Below are positions 8,837-18,500 of a DNA stretch of 64,000 nt, piece by piece. The notes beneath the pieces were generated by a model. It was not told the origin of the DNA and searched no databases. It saw nothing but the letters and a program-made list of their open reading frames with translations. Origin of the DNA: Variovorax sp. KBW07 (GTDB taxonomy: Bacteria; Pseudomonadota; Gammaproteobacteria; Burkholderiales; Burkholderiaceae_C); the NCBI RefSeq assembly GCF_003852515.1, contig NZ_QAJK01000065.1:30029-94028 (forward strand), in the 5' to 3' direction. The position numbers were made by a program, and so were the translations under genes. Position 1 is the stretch's first letter. Each line of letters begins with the position of its first letter.

Positions 8837-9826
8837 CTAGAGGGCGTCGTGGTTACCCAGCGCCAGCGCGTAGGCGACCAGGTTGGCCAGTTGCGTGGCG
8901 CCGCCCTCGCTGTCCAGCGCCGGCTTGAGCACGGGCCTGCTGTTGGGCTGGTACTTCTTGCCCTTGGAGGCCATGCCCGCCAGTTGCTGCCTGGCATCCG
9001 CGCAGGCCGTGTAGTAGGCATTGAACACCACGTCCTTCGCGACATCGACCATGCGTGCCGCAAGCTCGTCCGTGTCCTTGTGCATGAGCTCCGCGACGCG
9101 CTCGGCGCGCACCTGCATGCCTTCCACATAGGCATTGATCTTGATGAGCTGCTGGCGCAGGTCGGACGCGGACATGCGCACCTTGGCCGCCACGCCCGGA
9201 TAGAGCACGGCATCGTTCAGGCTGGTGATCTGCTCCGGCATGGAGTTGATCAGGTTGGCGATGTGCTTGTACTGCGCCATGGCAGCCTCCGCGGCGGCCA
9301 TGGCTTCGCGGTCGTCGCGGTAAAGCGCCGCGGCTTCGGCGTTGCCGCGGTTGGAGATCACGGTGTCGGCTTTGCGGATGCTCTTGCCGTGCAGGTAGCC
9401 GTCGACCCCGCCAGCGGTCTCGTCGACGAGCAGGCCTCCCGCGACCTGGATGGCGCCTGCCAGTGCTTTCTTGAGGTATTTGGTACCGGGGACCGGAATG
9501 GCGGAAACCCCTGCATTGATCAGGGCAGCCGCCCCCTTGACCAACAGCTTCTGCATGTCGGCGCTGTTGCCGCAGTACTCCGACAGCAACAGGGTCAGCC
9601 GCTTCTTGTACGGCACGCTGAAGCTGTCGTTGGACTTGGCGCGAAAGGCGTCCCAGGTCCGCTCGACCATGTCGGTCTTCTGGACGACGGCGGCGCTCAC
9701 CACGCCCCAGTCCCGGGTGCGCATGCGGTCCATCAGGGCACGGATGCCCGCCGTCATTTCTTTCTCGTAGTACAGCGAGAGGCTCTTTCCGAGCGCGTCG
9801 AATCTGGTTTGCGGAATATCGAGCAT
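8837..9826 (-). CDS. Hypothetical protein with central hydrophobic stretch
   Basis: A 329-residue protein I cannot assign to a family. A glycine/alanine-rich hydrophobic stretch at about residues 97-140 (GAAALINAGVSAIPVPG, then ALAGAIQVAGGLLVDE) lies between largely helical, charged regions, and residues 170-280 look coiled-coil-like. There is no signal peptide. The profile resembles a soluble helical protein that might insert into membranes, but that is only a pattern. It is divergent from the wHTH gene at 10004 across 177 bases. Confidence 0.7.
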   Translation of the reverse strand: MLDIPQTRFDALGKSLSLYYEKEMTAGIRALMDRMRTRDWGVVSAAVVQKTDMVERTWDAFRAKSNDSFSVPYKKRLTLLLSEYCGNSADMQKLLVKGAAALINAGVSAIPVPGTKYLKKALAGAIQVAGGLLVDETAGGVDGYLHGKSIRKADTVISNRGNAEAAALYRDDREAMAAAEAAMAQYKHIANLINSMPEQITSLNDAVLYPGVAAKVRMSASDLRQQLIKINAYVEGMQVRAERVAELMHKDTDELAARMVDVAKDVVFNAYYTACADARQQLAGMASKGKKYQPNSRPVLKPALDSEGGATQLANLVAYALALGNHDAL

Positions 9827-10003
9827 GGGACTTTCAGGATGCGGTCGCGGAACGATCGGCAGCGATCCTAGGCCGCGGCCGGGCGCGGCGCATTGGACCA
9901 AAGTCCAATGACAGGCGAGGCGACACCCGGTAGTGCGTGCCTTGCGAACGGTGCGCCGGCCGCGTCTCCATAATGCAGCCCTCTTGTCAGGACCAGCGAA
10001 AAA

Positions 10004-10654
10004 ATGAGCGCCGCAGATTTCCTCTTTTCCCCCGAGGTTCAAACCCTCTTGAAGATCGTCTTCGCGGCTCCCGGGCAGCAGTTTTCGTCGGGCGAACTTG
10101 CCCGGTATTCCAAGCTGGATGCGGCCGATGTCACGCGCACCCTGGAACACCTCGTAAAGAGCGGCATCCTGACGCAGCAGGACCCGAAGGCCGAGCCGCC
10201 CGACAACGTCAAGGCCAACGACGCCTTCATCTTCTACGGCGAGCTGCGACGCATCGCACTCAAGTCGTTCGCCGCCGCGGCGCCGATCCGCGCGATGCTG
10301 CGCTCCAAGTTCAAGGACTCGGTCTTGCGCGCCTTCGTGCTGGGCGAAGACAAGGACGGCACCGTGGAGCTTCTGGTCGTGCACGGCGAGCTCACGCCCG
10401 ATGAAGCGGCCATGACCGCCGCCTGCCAGAAGCTTTCGAAGACCTTGCGCCGCCACCTGACAGTGCACGTCATCTCGAACGCAAGATTCAACGGCCTGAC
10501 GCTTCGCGATGCACTCGCCTCGAAGCTCGCGGCCGAATCGGCTTTCGAGATCATCGCGCTGGGCGACACCAAGGCGAAGTTGCCCATCGAGCGGATGGGC
10601 CTGCTGCAAAGCGCGAAGAAGAAACTGGCGAAGCTCTCGCGCTCGTCCACCTGA
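10004..10654 (+). CDS. Winged-helix protein with a degenerate nucleotidyltransferase-like domain
   Basis: A 216-residue protein. Residues 1-60 read as an ArsR/MarR-like winged helix (LFSPEVQTLLKIVFAAPGQQ, then ELARYSKLDAADVTRTLEHL). Residues 95-180 resemble the minimal nucleotidyltransferase fold that often follows such a wHTH (VLRAFVLGEDKDGTVELLVV), but the usual GS and paired-Asp catalytic signature is not recognisable, so it is probably inactive and regulatory. The C-terminus is basic (SAKKKLAKLSRSS). No target is evident. It may bind DNA near its own promoter or that of the divergent hypothetical gene. Confidence 0.75.
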   Translation: MSAADFLFSPEVQTLLKIVFAAPGQQFSSGELARYSKLDAADVTRTLEHLVKSGILTQQDPKAEPPDNVKANDAFIFYGELRRIALKSFAAAAPIRAMLRSKFKDSVLRAFVLGEDKDGTVELLVVHGELTPDEAAMTAACQKLSKTLRRHLTVHVISNARFNGLTLRDALASKLAAESAFEIIALGDTKAKLPIERMGLLQSAKKKLAKLSRSST

Positions 10655-11156
10655 ACCAAGACGGCGGGACGGCGAGACAGCAAGAAAGTCGCTCGTTCGC
10701 TGGCGAAAGAAAGAAACAGGGTCGAGCGAAACAGGACGGCGGGTATCGTTTCACGGAACTCCCGCACAGACTTCACCCTGGCTTCACTCCCGCCGGCCAC
10801 ACTGCATCCCGACAACGGTTCGGCGCTGGTAGAGGCAAGGCCACCAGGGAGAAAAAAAAACCGCTCAGGGAACCGCCTCGATGCCGGCCGTTGTCGCCAT
10901 TCTTTTTCATTGCCGCCGCTCGATGCAGCTCGCGGCAACCAGTCCATCGCCCTGCCTGAGAACTTGCGTACTCAAGAAGCAGCGGCCCTGACTTAAAAAG
11001 TCGTAGGACAGCCCACCTCTTCCGCATTCGTGTTCGATGGCCATGCCAACGAACTGCTGGCACGCGCGGGCGCTGCGCTCTACGATGCAAAAGTCGAGAG
11101 GCCGCAACGGATCGGGCGCGCCGCGCCAAGGCATTTCAAACAGAGAGGACAGGTTC
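10655..11156. other. Non-coding stretch with no recognised gene
   Basis: About 500 bases between the wHTH gene and the GspE-type ATPase gene. The open frames in it have low-complexity, arginine-rich translations and no family resemblance. It contains an A9 run at about 10853-10861. I see no tRNA, repeat array or convincing terminator. The ATPase ribosome-binding site (AGAGAGGA) lies at its right end. Confidence 0.5.
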
Positions 11157-13046
11157 ATGTCATCTACCGAAGTCGTCATGCCCGAACAACTGCTCAGAGA
11201 GCTCGAAGCACAGAGCCGCATGCCGATCGCGCGGATCGGCGAGGCGCTGGCATCGCTGGGCATGGTGACCGACGAGCAACTGCGCGCGGGCCTGGCCCAG
11301 CAGAAGCTCGAGCCCTCCGTGTCGCTGGGCGAGACCCTGGTGCGCATGGGCGTGGTCGAGCGGGAGCAGTTGCAGATTGCGCTGGTGCGAAAGATGGGCT
11401 ACCCGCTGGTGAACCTGCATGTGTTTCCACCGGCTGCCGACGCGCTGCGCAAGATCAGCCACGAGGTGGCCCGGCGCCTGCAGGTCATGCCGCTGATGGT
11501 GCACGAAGGACGCCTGGTGCTTGCGCTCGAGGACCCCGCCAACCGGCACGCGGTGATCGACGAGGTGGAGTTCATCGCGCAGATGAAGGTGGTTCCGGTG
11601 CTGGGCAAGTGCCTCGACCTGGACGGCGTTCTGCAACGCGCGTACGAAAAGATCGGCGAGCCGTCGAACAGTTTTTCTTCGAGCCTGGACCCCATGCGCC
11701 CGATCGAATTCGACATGGCCGGCACCAGCGAGCTGCTGCAGACCCTCGAAAAAGAAGGCCCCGCATCCGCCGGCGTCGAGGCGCCCGTGGAGCAATCGGA
11801 CAACTCGCTGGTGCGGATGATCAACAGCATGATCATCGAGGCGCATCGCGAGGGCGCATCGGACATTCACATCGAGAGCTATCCGGGGCAGGAGAAAACG
11901 CGCATCAGGTTTCGCCGCGACGGCCGGCTCTACACCTACCTGGAGCTTCCGCCGAGCTACCGCGGCGCGATCGTCGCGCGCGTGAAGATCATGTGCGACC
12001 TGGACATCAGCGAAAAGCGCAAGCCGCAGGACGGGAAGATCAACTTCGCGAAGTTCTCGCCGCAGCATCGCATCGAGTTGCGCGTTGCGACCATTCCGAC
12101 CAACGGCGGCCTCGAAGACGTGGTGATGCGCATCCTGGCATCGGCCAAGCCGATTCCCATGGGCGAGCTGGGCCTGTCGGCGCGCAATCTCGCGGAGCTG
12201 ACGCAGGCCGTGGAGCGGCCCTACGGCATGGTGCTGTGCGTGGGCCCCACGGGCTCGGGCAAGACCACGACGCTGCACTCGGCACTGATGCAGATCAACA
12301 CGCCCGAGCGAAAGATCTGGACCGCGGAAGACCCCATCGAAATCACGCAGACGGGCTTGCGGCAGGTGCAGGTGAATCCCCGCATCGACTGGACCTTTGC
12401 CAAGGCCCTGCGGTCTTTCGTACGCGCCGACCCGGACGTGATCATGGTCGGTGAAATCCGCGACGAGGAAACCGCGAAGACCGCGATCGAAGCCTCGCTG
12501 ACCGGCCACCTGGTGCTATCGACGCTGCACACCAACAGCGCGCCGGAAACCGTGACCCGCCTGCTGGACATGGGCATGGACCCCTTCAACTTCGCGGACT
12601 CGCTGCTGGCGGTGCTGGCGCAACGCCTGGTGCGCCGCCTGTGCACGCATTGCGTCAGCAGCAGCCCTGCAAGCCCGGAGAAAGTCGACGAGCTGCTGGC
12701 CGACTACATGCATGCGTTCGGCCCGAACGATGCGGTGAAAGGCCGCCAGCAATCCGTGCGCGAAGAGTGGGTGCGCCACTACGGCCGCGACGGGCAGTTG
12801 CAGGTCTACCGAAGCACGGGTTGCAAGCACTGCGGCGACACCGGCTTCAAGGGCCGCGTGGGCATCCATGAGCTCATGGTGGTATCGAAGAACGTGCGCC
12901 GGTTGATCCAGGCCGGCGCGCGCGCGGAAGAACTGCAGGCAGCCGCATTGCAGGAGGGCATGCGCACCTTGCGGCAGGACGGCATCGAGAAGGTGCTCGC
13001 CGGCAAGACGAGCATCGAGGAAGTCCGCGCGACCAGCAACGTGTGA
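11157..13046 (+). CDS. GspE/PilB-family secretion ATPase with MshEN-like c-di-GMP-binding N-terminus
   Basis: A 629-residue type II secretion/type IV pilus ATPase. Walker A is GPTGSGKT at 363-370, with the Asp box and Walker B region following (VRADPDVIMVGEIRDEETA). A C-terminal tetracysteine zinc site is visible (LCTHC and CKHCGD). The N-terminus has two tandem copies of the MshEN pattern: residues 26-49 fit RLGxxL-x10-LxxxLxxQ almost perfectly, and residues 56-79 fit it with Ser for Arg and Lys for Gln. MshEN domains bind cyclic-di-GMP. AGAGAGGA precedes the ATG at 11157. No pilus or secretion genes adjoin it, but EAL and GGDEF genes follow on the opposite strand. Confidence 0.9.
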   Translation: MSSTEVVMPEQLLRELEAQSRMPIARIGEALASLGMVTDEQLRAGLAQQKLEPSVSLGETLVRMGVVEREQLQIALVRKMGYPLVNLHVFPPAADALRKISHEVARRLQVMPLMVHEGRLVLALEDPANRHAVIDEVEFIAQMKVVPVLGKCLDLDGVLQRAYEKIGEPSNSFSSSLDPMRPIEFDMAGTSELLQTLEKEGPASAGVEAPVEQSDNSLVRMINSMIIEAHREGASDIHIESYPGQEKTRIRFRRDGRLYTYLELPPSYRGAIVARVKIMCDLDISEKRKPQDGKINFAKFSPQHRIELRVATIPTNGGLEDVVMRILASAKPIPMGELGLSARNLAELTQAVERPYGMVLCVGPTGSGKTTTLHSALMQINTPERKIWTAEDPIEITQTGLRQVQVNPRIDWTFAKALRSFVRADPDVIMVGEIRDEETAKTAIEASLTGHLVLSTLHTNSAPETVTRLLDMGMDPFNFADSLLAVLAQRLVRRLCTHCVSSSPASPEKVDELLADYMHAFGPNDAVKGRQQSVREEWVRHYGRDGQLQVYRSTGCKHCGDTGFKGRVGIHELMVVSKNVRRLIQAGARAEELQAAALQEGMRTLRQDGIEKVLAGKTSIEEVRATSNV

Positions 13047-13066
13047 GCGACCCTGGGGTCTAGTGT

Positions 13067-13849
13067 CTAGCGCCTGGCCGCCCGGACAGGCTGCACGGGC
13101 TGCACGGGCACCGCGGGCCACGCCACGTCCGGCAGGCTTGCGACGGCGGGTCTTGCGAACAGGTAACCCTGGAAGAGGTCCACGCCCAATGCACGAAATG
13201 CGTCGGCCTCTTGCGGCACCTCGACGCCCTCCGCAACCACCTTGATCCGAAGCTCGCTACATGTCGTGACGATGCCCTTCACGATCGCATGCCGCACCGG
13301 GTCGATGTGGATGTCCTGCACCAGGCTCCTGTCGATCTTCACCACATCGGGCTGAAAGCCCGCGAGCAACGTGAAGCCCGCGTAGCCGGCACCGAAGTCG
13401 TCGATGGCGGAAGCAACGCCCTGGCCCTTGAACGCCTGGAACGAAGCGGCAAGGCCCGGCAGGTCGTCGACGGGTTCGCCCTCGGTGATCTCGAACATCA
13501 ACTGGTCCACCGGAAAGTGGCAGCGCCGCGCGGTGGCAATGGCCGTGTGAAAGCACTCGGTTTTTCCCGCGATGTCGTTGGGCGTGACGTTGAGACTGAG
13601 CCTGGATTTCATGCCCAGGCTCGAAGCGAGCTCGATCGCCCTCACCCGGCTGGCCTCGTGAAATGCAAAGCGGTCGGATGCGTTCACGCGCGACAGCACT
13701 TCGGTGGCGCTCTCGCCCGCGCTGCCTCGCACCAGCGCCTCGTGCGCGTAGATTTCCCGGCGCGCCAGGTCGATGATCGGCTGAAAGGCCACGGTGAACC
13801 CGGAGCCGAAGCCAGGAAGACCGGCATCGGTCCTTGTTTGGGTTTTCAC
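13067..13849 (-). CDS. EAL-domain cyclic-di-GMP phosphodiesterase
   Basis: A 260-residue stand-alone EAL protein. Most catalytic landmarks are present: EALVRG for ExLxR, Asn in LSLNVTP, Glu in FEITEGE, DDFGAGY (canonical DDFGTGY, with Ala for Thr), Lys-Asp in VVKIDRS, the Glu in AEGVE, and Gln in LFQGYLFARP. Activity is therefore likely, hydrolysing c-di-GMP to pGpG. I chose the GTG at 13849 because GAGAGG lies 9 bases upstream. It lies 38 bases downstream of the GGDEF gene on the same strand, so the two are probably co-transcribed as an opposing pair. Confidence 0.88.
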   Translation of the reverse strand: MKTQTRTDAGLPGFGSGFTVAFQPIIDLARREIYAHEALVRGSAGESATEVLSRVNASDRFAFHEASRVRAIELASSLGMKSRLSLNVTPNDIAGKTECFHTAIATARRCHFPVDQLMFEITEGEPVDDLPGLAASFQAFKGQGVASAIDDFGAGYAGFTLLAGFQPDVVKIDRSLVQDIHIDPVRHAIVKGIVTTCSELRIKVVAEGVEVPQEADAFRALGVDLFQGYLFARPAVASLPDVAWPAVPVQPVQPVRAARR

Positions 13850-13887
13850 TGGTGTGGGCCTCTCATGCAAGGGAAAGCATTTGCTGG

Positions 13888-15420
13888 CTAGGCGAGCGTG
13901 GACCGCTCGGTGGTGCAGACGCGGTTTCGCCCCGCCGTCTTGGCTTCGTACAGCGCCTTGTCGGCGGATTGAATCAACTCCTTCGGCTGGCTTTTTCCAG
14001 CAACGGGACTCAGCGCATCGACGCCGGCGCTCAGCGTCACGAAGCCGTCCGAGCTGCCGGCGTGAACGATCTTCAGCTCGCGAACCGCGCTGCGGATTCG
14101 CTCCGCCAGCACGGCCGCGCCGGCCACGTCGGTGTTGGGCAGCAGCACCGCGAGTTCTTCCCCGCCGTAGCGGGCCGCAAGGTCTCCCGGCCGCCGCGAC
14201 GCAAGGTTGGCGATGGTGCGGCCGATGAGCTGCAGGCACTCGTCGCCGGCCGCGTGGCCGTAGATGTCGTTGTATTGCTTGAAGCGGTCCACGTCCATCA
14301 GGATGAGTGCCAGGGTGCCCGCTTCGCGCAGTGCCCGGCCGAACTCGTTGTCCAGCGTCACGTCGAACTGCCGGCGATTGGCCAGGCCCGTGAGGCCGTC
14401 TTCCATGGCGAGCGTGTTGAGGGTCTTGTTGAGCGTTTCGAGCGCGTCGCGCGCCCGGCGCAGTTCGCCCTCGGCCTTGGTTCGCAGCTCGACCTGCTTG
14501 ATGAGGCGCCATCCCACGATGCCGGCCAGCGAGACCAGGAGAACGACGCCGCCGGTATGCCAGAGCGTTTCGCGCCACCACGCCGCAAGGACCTCGTCCT
14601 TGGACAATGCCGCGCCGACGAACAACGGATAGTTGTCCAGCCGCCGGAAGCTGTTCAGCCGCGTCACGCCGTCTTGCGAAGACTTGATCTCGGCGGTTCC
14701 CACCGGGCCTTCGGCAAGGTAGGTGCGATAGAGCGCGGTCTCGCGCATGTTCCGGCCGACCATGTCGGTGCTGAAGGGCCGGCGCGTCATCATGGTTCCG
14801 GTTTCGAGTATCAGCGCCACCGCGCCGGCCTGGCCGATGTCCAGGCCGTCGTAGAACTTCATGAGGAAGTCGATCTCGATGGTCGCGAGCGCCACCCCGG
14901 CGAAGCTGCCGTCGGCATGGTTGATGCGCCGCGAAATGGGAATGAGCAGCTTGCCGTTGGTGCGGCTCTTCACCGGGATGCTGATGTGCGGCCCGCGGTC
15001 TTCGTGCGTGCGATGAAATAAAAAGTACGCACGGCTCGCGTTGTTCAGGTTCTCGGGCACCACCTGCCGGGAATTGGCGACCCAGTTGCCATCGCCGTCG
15101 TAGATGTGCAGGGCGTCGAGTTGGGGGAGTTCGGCCACGTGCATGGCGAGCACCTTGCGAAGCCTCTCGACGGCGGCCGGACCGGTGCCGTCGTGTTCGA
15201 CGCGCTCCACGATGCCGATCAGCGCGGTGTCTGCTTCCTTGATGGTGTCGTCCGCCTGCTGCGCCATGGCACGCGCGAGGTTCGAACTTGCAACGCCCAT
15301 CTGGTCAAGCTGCACCGTGCGCGCCTGCCAGCTGTTCCAGCAGTCGATCGCCACGAGGGAGAGGCAGAGGATGGCCACGAAGGCCGTCGTGCGGAAGATG
15401 AGGGATCGACGACGAAACAC
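13888..15420 (-). CDS. Membrane GGDEF-domain diguanylate cyclase with periplasmic sensor
   Basis: A 510-residue protein. A first membrane helix (about residues 9-26) and a second (about 295-315, GGVVLLVSLAGIVGW) bracket a periplasmic double-Cache-like sensor of about 260 residues. A short coiled coil then leads to the GGDEF domain, which has an intact active site (RYGGEEL) and an RxxD inhibitory site (RPGD) five residues upstream. It should make c-di-GMP from two GTP and be product-inhibited. I start at the GTG at 15420 because AAAGGA is just upstream and the hydrophobic signal-anchor follows directly; an ATG at about 15466 would add an unlikely leader. Confidence 0.9.
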   Translation of the reverse strand: MFRRRSLIFRTTAFVAILCLSLVAIDCWNSWQARTVQLDQMGVASSNLARAMAQQADDTIKEADTALIGIVERVEHDGTGPAAVERLRKVLAMHVAELPQLDALHIYDGDGNWVANSRQVVPENLNNASRAYFLFHRTHEDRGPHISIPVKSRTNGKLLIPISRRINHADGSFAGVALATIEIDFLMKFYDGLDIGQAGAVALILETGTMMTRRPFSTDMVGRNMRETALYRTYLAEGPVGTAEIKSSQDGVTRLNSFRRLDNYPLFVGAALSKDEVLAAWWRETLWHTGGVVLLVSLAGIVGWRLIKQVELRTKAEGELRRARDALETLNKTLNTLAMEDGLTGLANRRQFDVTLDNEFGRALREAGTLALILMDVDRFKQYNDIYGHAAGDECLQLIGRTIANLASRRPGDLAARYGGEELAVLLPNTDVAGAAVLAERIRSAVRELKIVHAGSSDGFVTLSAGVDALSPVAGKSQPKELIQSADKALYEAKTAGRNRVCTTERSTLA

Positions 15421-15550
15421 GATGTCCTTTCGAGGCAGTGCGAGCCCCGTTCCACTTTGACACATGTCTGTGTGGATTGGCAGTGTTTCTTGCGCGCGCC
15501 GGCTGCTCGGCGCGGTGTCGGGGCGGCTGCCGGCGCAGCGCCACGCGGGC

Positions 15551-15582
15551 GGGGTTCGCGGCGGCCATCGCACGCGAACCCC
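15551..15582 (-). terminator. Perfect inverted repeat after the giant tpsA gene
   Basis: Ten-base arms GGGGTTCGCG and CGCGAACCCC with a 12-base loop lie 16 bases beyond the tpsA stop codon. There is no T-run, so it could be a weak or assisted terminator, or a transcript-stabilising hairpin. Confidence 0.4.
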
Positions 15583-15597
15583 GAAGGGTTCAGCCGT

Positions 15598-18500
15598 TCA
15601 TCGCTTCAGCCCGCGCTGCTCGCCCGGCGTGAGCGACTGCATCTGCGCGGTGGTGAGCGCGCCCGCGCCGAGCACCTGCACCACGCCCTTGGGGTCGTAG
15701 GCCGCGCCGGTGTGCTCCCGGCCCTCACCGCCACGGCCACTGCCCTCGCCGCCCGCCGGTTCGTTGCCGAAGCCGAGCACGCGCACGGTGAACACCGAAG
15801 GCAAGGCCTGGCGCGCCGCGGTGCGCTCGCGCTGCAACGCCTCCTGCGCCGCGGCACCGGCCTGCGCGGCCGCCGCGCTGGCGTTGGTGAGAGCGCCCAC
15901 GTTCACCGCCGCCACCACCGGAATGCCGGTGGACTTGCCCTGCACCTGGATGTTCTCGGCATTGACCACGCGCAGCGCCGCCAGGTTCACGTTGCCCGAC
16001 ACCCGGATGCCCGCCTCGCCCGCATCGATGGTGCCCAGCGGCGCGATCAGGTCGATGTCGCCCGGCGGCACTTCGGGAATGGGGTTGAGCGTGGCGATGC
16101 CCGCGCCGGTGTTGGGCGTGGTCGGCGACAGGCTGACGTTGCCTGCGTCGTCGTACAGGCGCCGCTGCGGCGTGTAGACCACGGTGGACTTGGAGCCGCG
16201 GCCGGCGTTGATGTCGCCTTCCGCCGACCAGGCCAGGATGCCGCCGCCGAAGGTGGTGAAGATGCGGCTCTGCCCCAGCAGGATGCTGCCGAGCGAGTAG
16301 ATCTGCACCTCGCCCGCGCCCTGCGTCAGCACGCCCGAGCCCTCGCCCGGCACGAAGCCGCCGTCCACCCCCACCAGCGTGCGGCCGCCCGGCGCGAGGA
16401 TGTTCACGTTGCCGCCGAAGTTGGTGTGGATGCCGGCATCGAGTGCGTCGTACACGCCGATGTCGTTGGGCCGGCCGGCCGCGTTCCATGCGTCGCGCCG
16501 CAGGTAGCTGCGCCCGGCCTGCGGCCGCTTGGTGAACGGGTCCGAGCTGCCGAGGTAGTAGTTGGCGCTGCTGAACATGGTCAGGTCGCCCTGGTAGCGG
16601 CGCGCGCCGCCGTCGGCACCGTGCGACGGGAACAGCGTGGCGATGGCCTCGCGGCCGCGCAGGTAGCTGCCCCGGCGCGGGCCGCCCTCTTCGTTGTACT
16701 CGCGCCCGCCGGCCCGCAGTTCGGCGTAGTACACATTGCGCAGGTACACCTGCTGCTGCTCGGGCGGCAGCGCGGCAAAGAAAGCGCGCGCGTCCATGGT
16801 CGCGGCATCGAAGTGCCGGCCCTGGCCGTTGCTGCCGCCGAAGCGCTCGCGCAGCCAGTTCACCAGGTGCAGGCCCTTGGCCAGGCCGAACTCGCGCGCC
16901 AGGTCGCGGCGCGTGTTGCCACCGCCTTCGCTGCCGCGCCTGCCGTCGATCTCGGCCTGCTTGCGCGCCAGGTAGGCATCGGCGCCGGCCTCGTCGCCAC
17001 CGTAGCCGAACTGCTGCGACAGCCAGCCGGCCAGCGTCAGTTCGCCGCCGTAGCTGTACAGCGCGGTGCCGGGCTGGTCGGCAAAGGGCTGGCCACTCAC
17101 CGCGCGGCGCTTCGGATCGAGGTAGCGCGCGGCGAAGGCGGCCCAGTCGGGTCCGTCGCGGCCCACGCCCACCGCCACCGAAATGCCGGCGCCGCTGCTG
17201 CGGTCGCCGGGCTTCACGTTGACGATGGCGCCCAGGCTCTTGAGCTCGCCCTTGTCGGCCATGTACACGTCGCGCCCGGCGCTGAGCGCCAACTCGCCGG
17301 GGCCGGCGATGTGGAAGCTGCTGTTGCGGATGTCGCGCCCGGCCTCCACCACCGACACATCGCCGGCATGGCGATGCACGATCAGGTTGCCGCGCGCCGA
17401 ACCGACGTTCAGCATCTGCGGCTGCGGCGACAGCTCCGGCTTGCCGGGGAAGTAGCGTGCATACCAGCCCACGGCCTCCTGCGGTACGCCGTCGACCTCG
17501 CCCAGCGCGGTGCCGGCACCGTCGATGTCGCGGCCGGCGCGGATCGCCACCGGGCCGCTGCCTTCGTACCAGATGCCGATCGGCGTCGCCACGCCGGTGC
17601 TGGAGCCGCGGTAGACGATCGAGCCGGTGCGCAGGCCCACGATGTCGCCTTCCACCGCATAGAAGCGCGAAGGCTGCTGGCCCGTCGGTGCCACGTCGGC
17701 CACGCTGGGCGAGGTGAGCGTGAACAGCGGGAAGCGCAGCGACGAGTTCTGGCCTCCCCCGGCCACGCTGGACAGCAGCGCGTCGGCGGCCGCGTTGTGG
17801 ATCACCTCGCGGCCATACCAGAGCGGGTCGCCCAGCGCGGCAAAGCCCGGCTGGAACGGATTCACCAGCCGCGACGGATCGGCCCCCGAGGGCGTGATGG
17901 TGTAGCCCGCCGCGTGGATCGAGTCGCGCGCCAGCAGCTCCAGCTGCGCGTTGCGCTGCACTGCGTACTGCGGTCCGACAGGCGACGGCGCCAGCGTCAG
18001 GCTCCAGGGCGACAGCAGCGGCCCGCCGGTGGAGACATCGCGCGCGCCCGAGCTCGCGTTGCCGTAGTACAGGCTGCCGCTGGCGGCCACCGCGCGCAAC
18101 ACCGCCGGGTACACGAAGCGCCCGTCGGTGGCCTCGTGGTTGGTGCGATCGGCCAGGTCGGTCCAGCCCAGCGTCGGCGTGAGGTTGCCGCCGGCGCTGA
18201 AGAGATCGATGGCGGTCGACGGCGTCCACAGCGAGAACCAGCTCCAGCCCTCGCCCTGGTACTGCTTGCCGTTGGCGCTGAAGGGTGTGCCGTGGGTGAG
18301 CGTGGGCACGCGCCCCGGATCGGCCACGCCGCCGAGCACCAGGTCGCCGCGCGCATCGAGCCGCACGCCGGCATCGCCGGGAATCAGCACCGGGCCGCCG
18401 GAGGCGATCGACGAGGTGGCGACGTAGGGGTCCTGCGCGCGGGAGTCCTTCGGGGCGGCAAACCCGAAGTCGAGCTGGATGCCGCCCACCGCGCCGCTTT

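Noticed and set aside
10234-11347. Several open frames of 100-240 codons around the ATPase upstream region
   Set aside because: They are antisense to flanking genes or arginine-rich with no motifs.
11160-12509. A 449-codon minus-strand frame opposite the GspE-type gene
   Set aside because: Antisense shadow; the + strand frame has Walker motifs and zinc cysteines.
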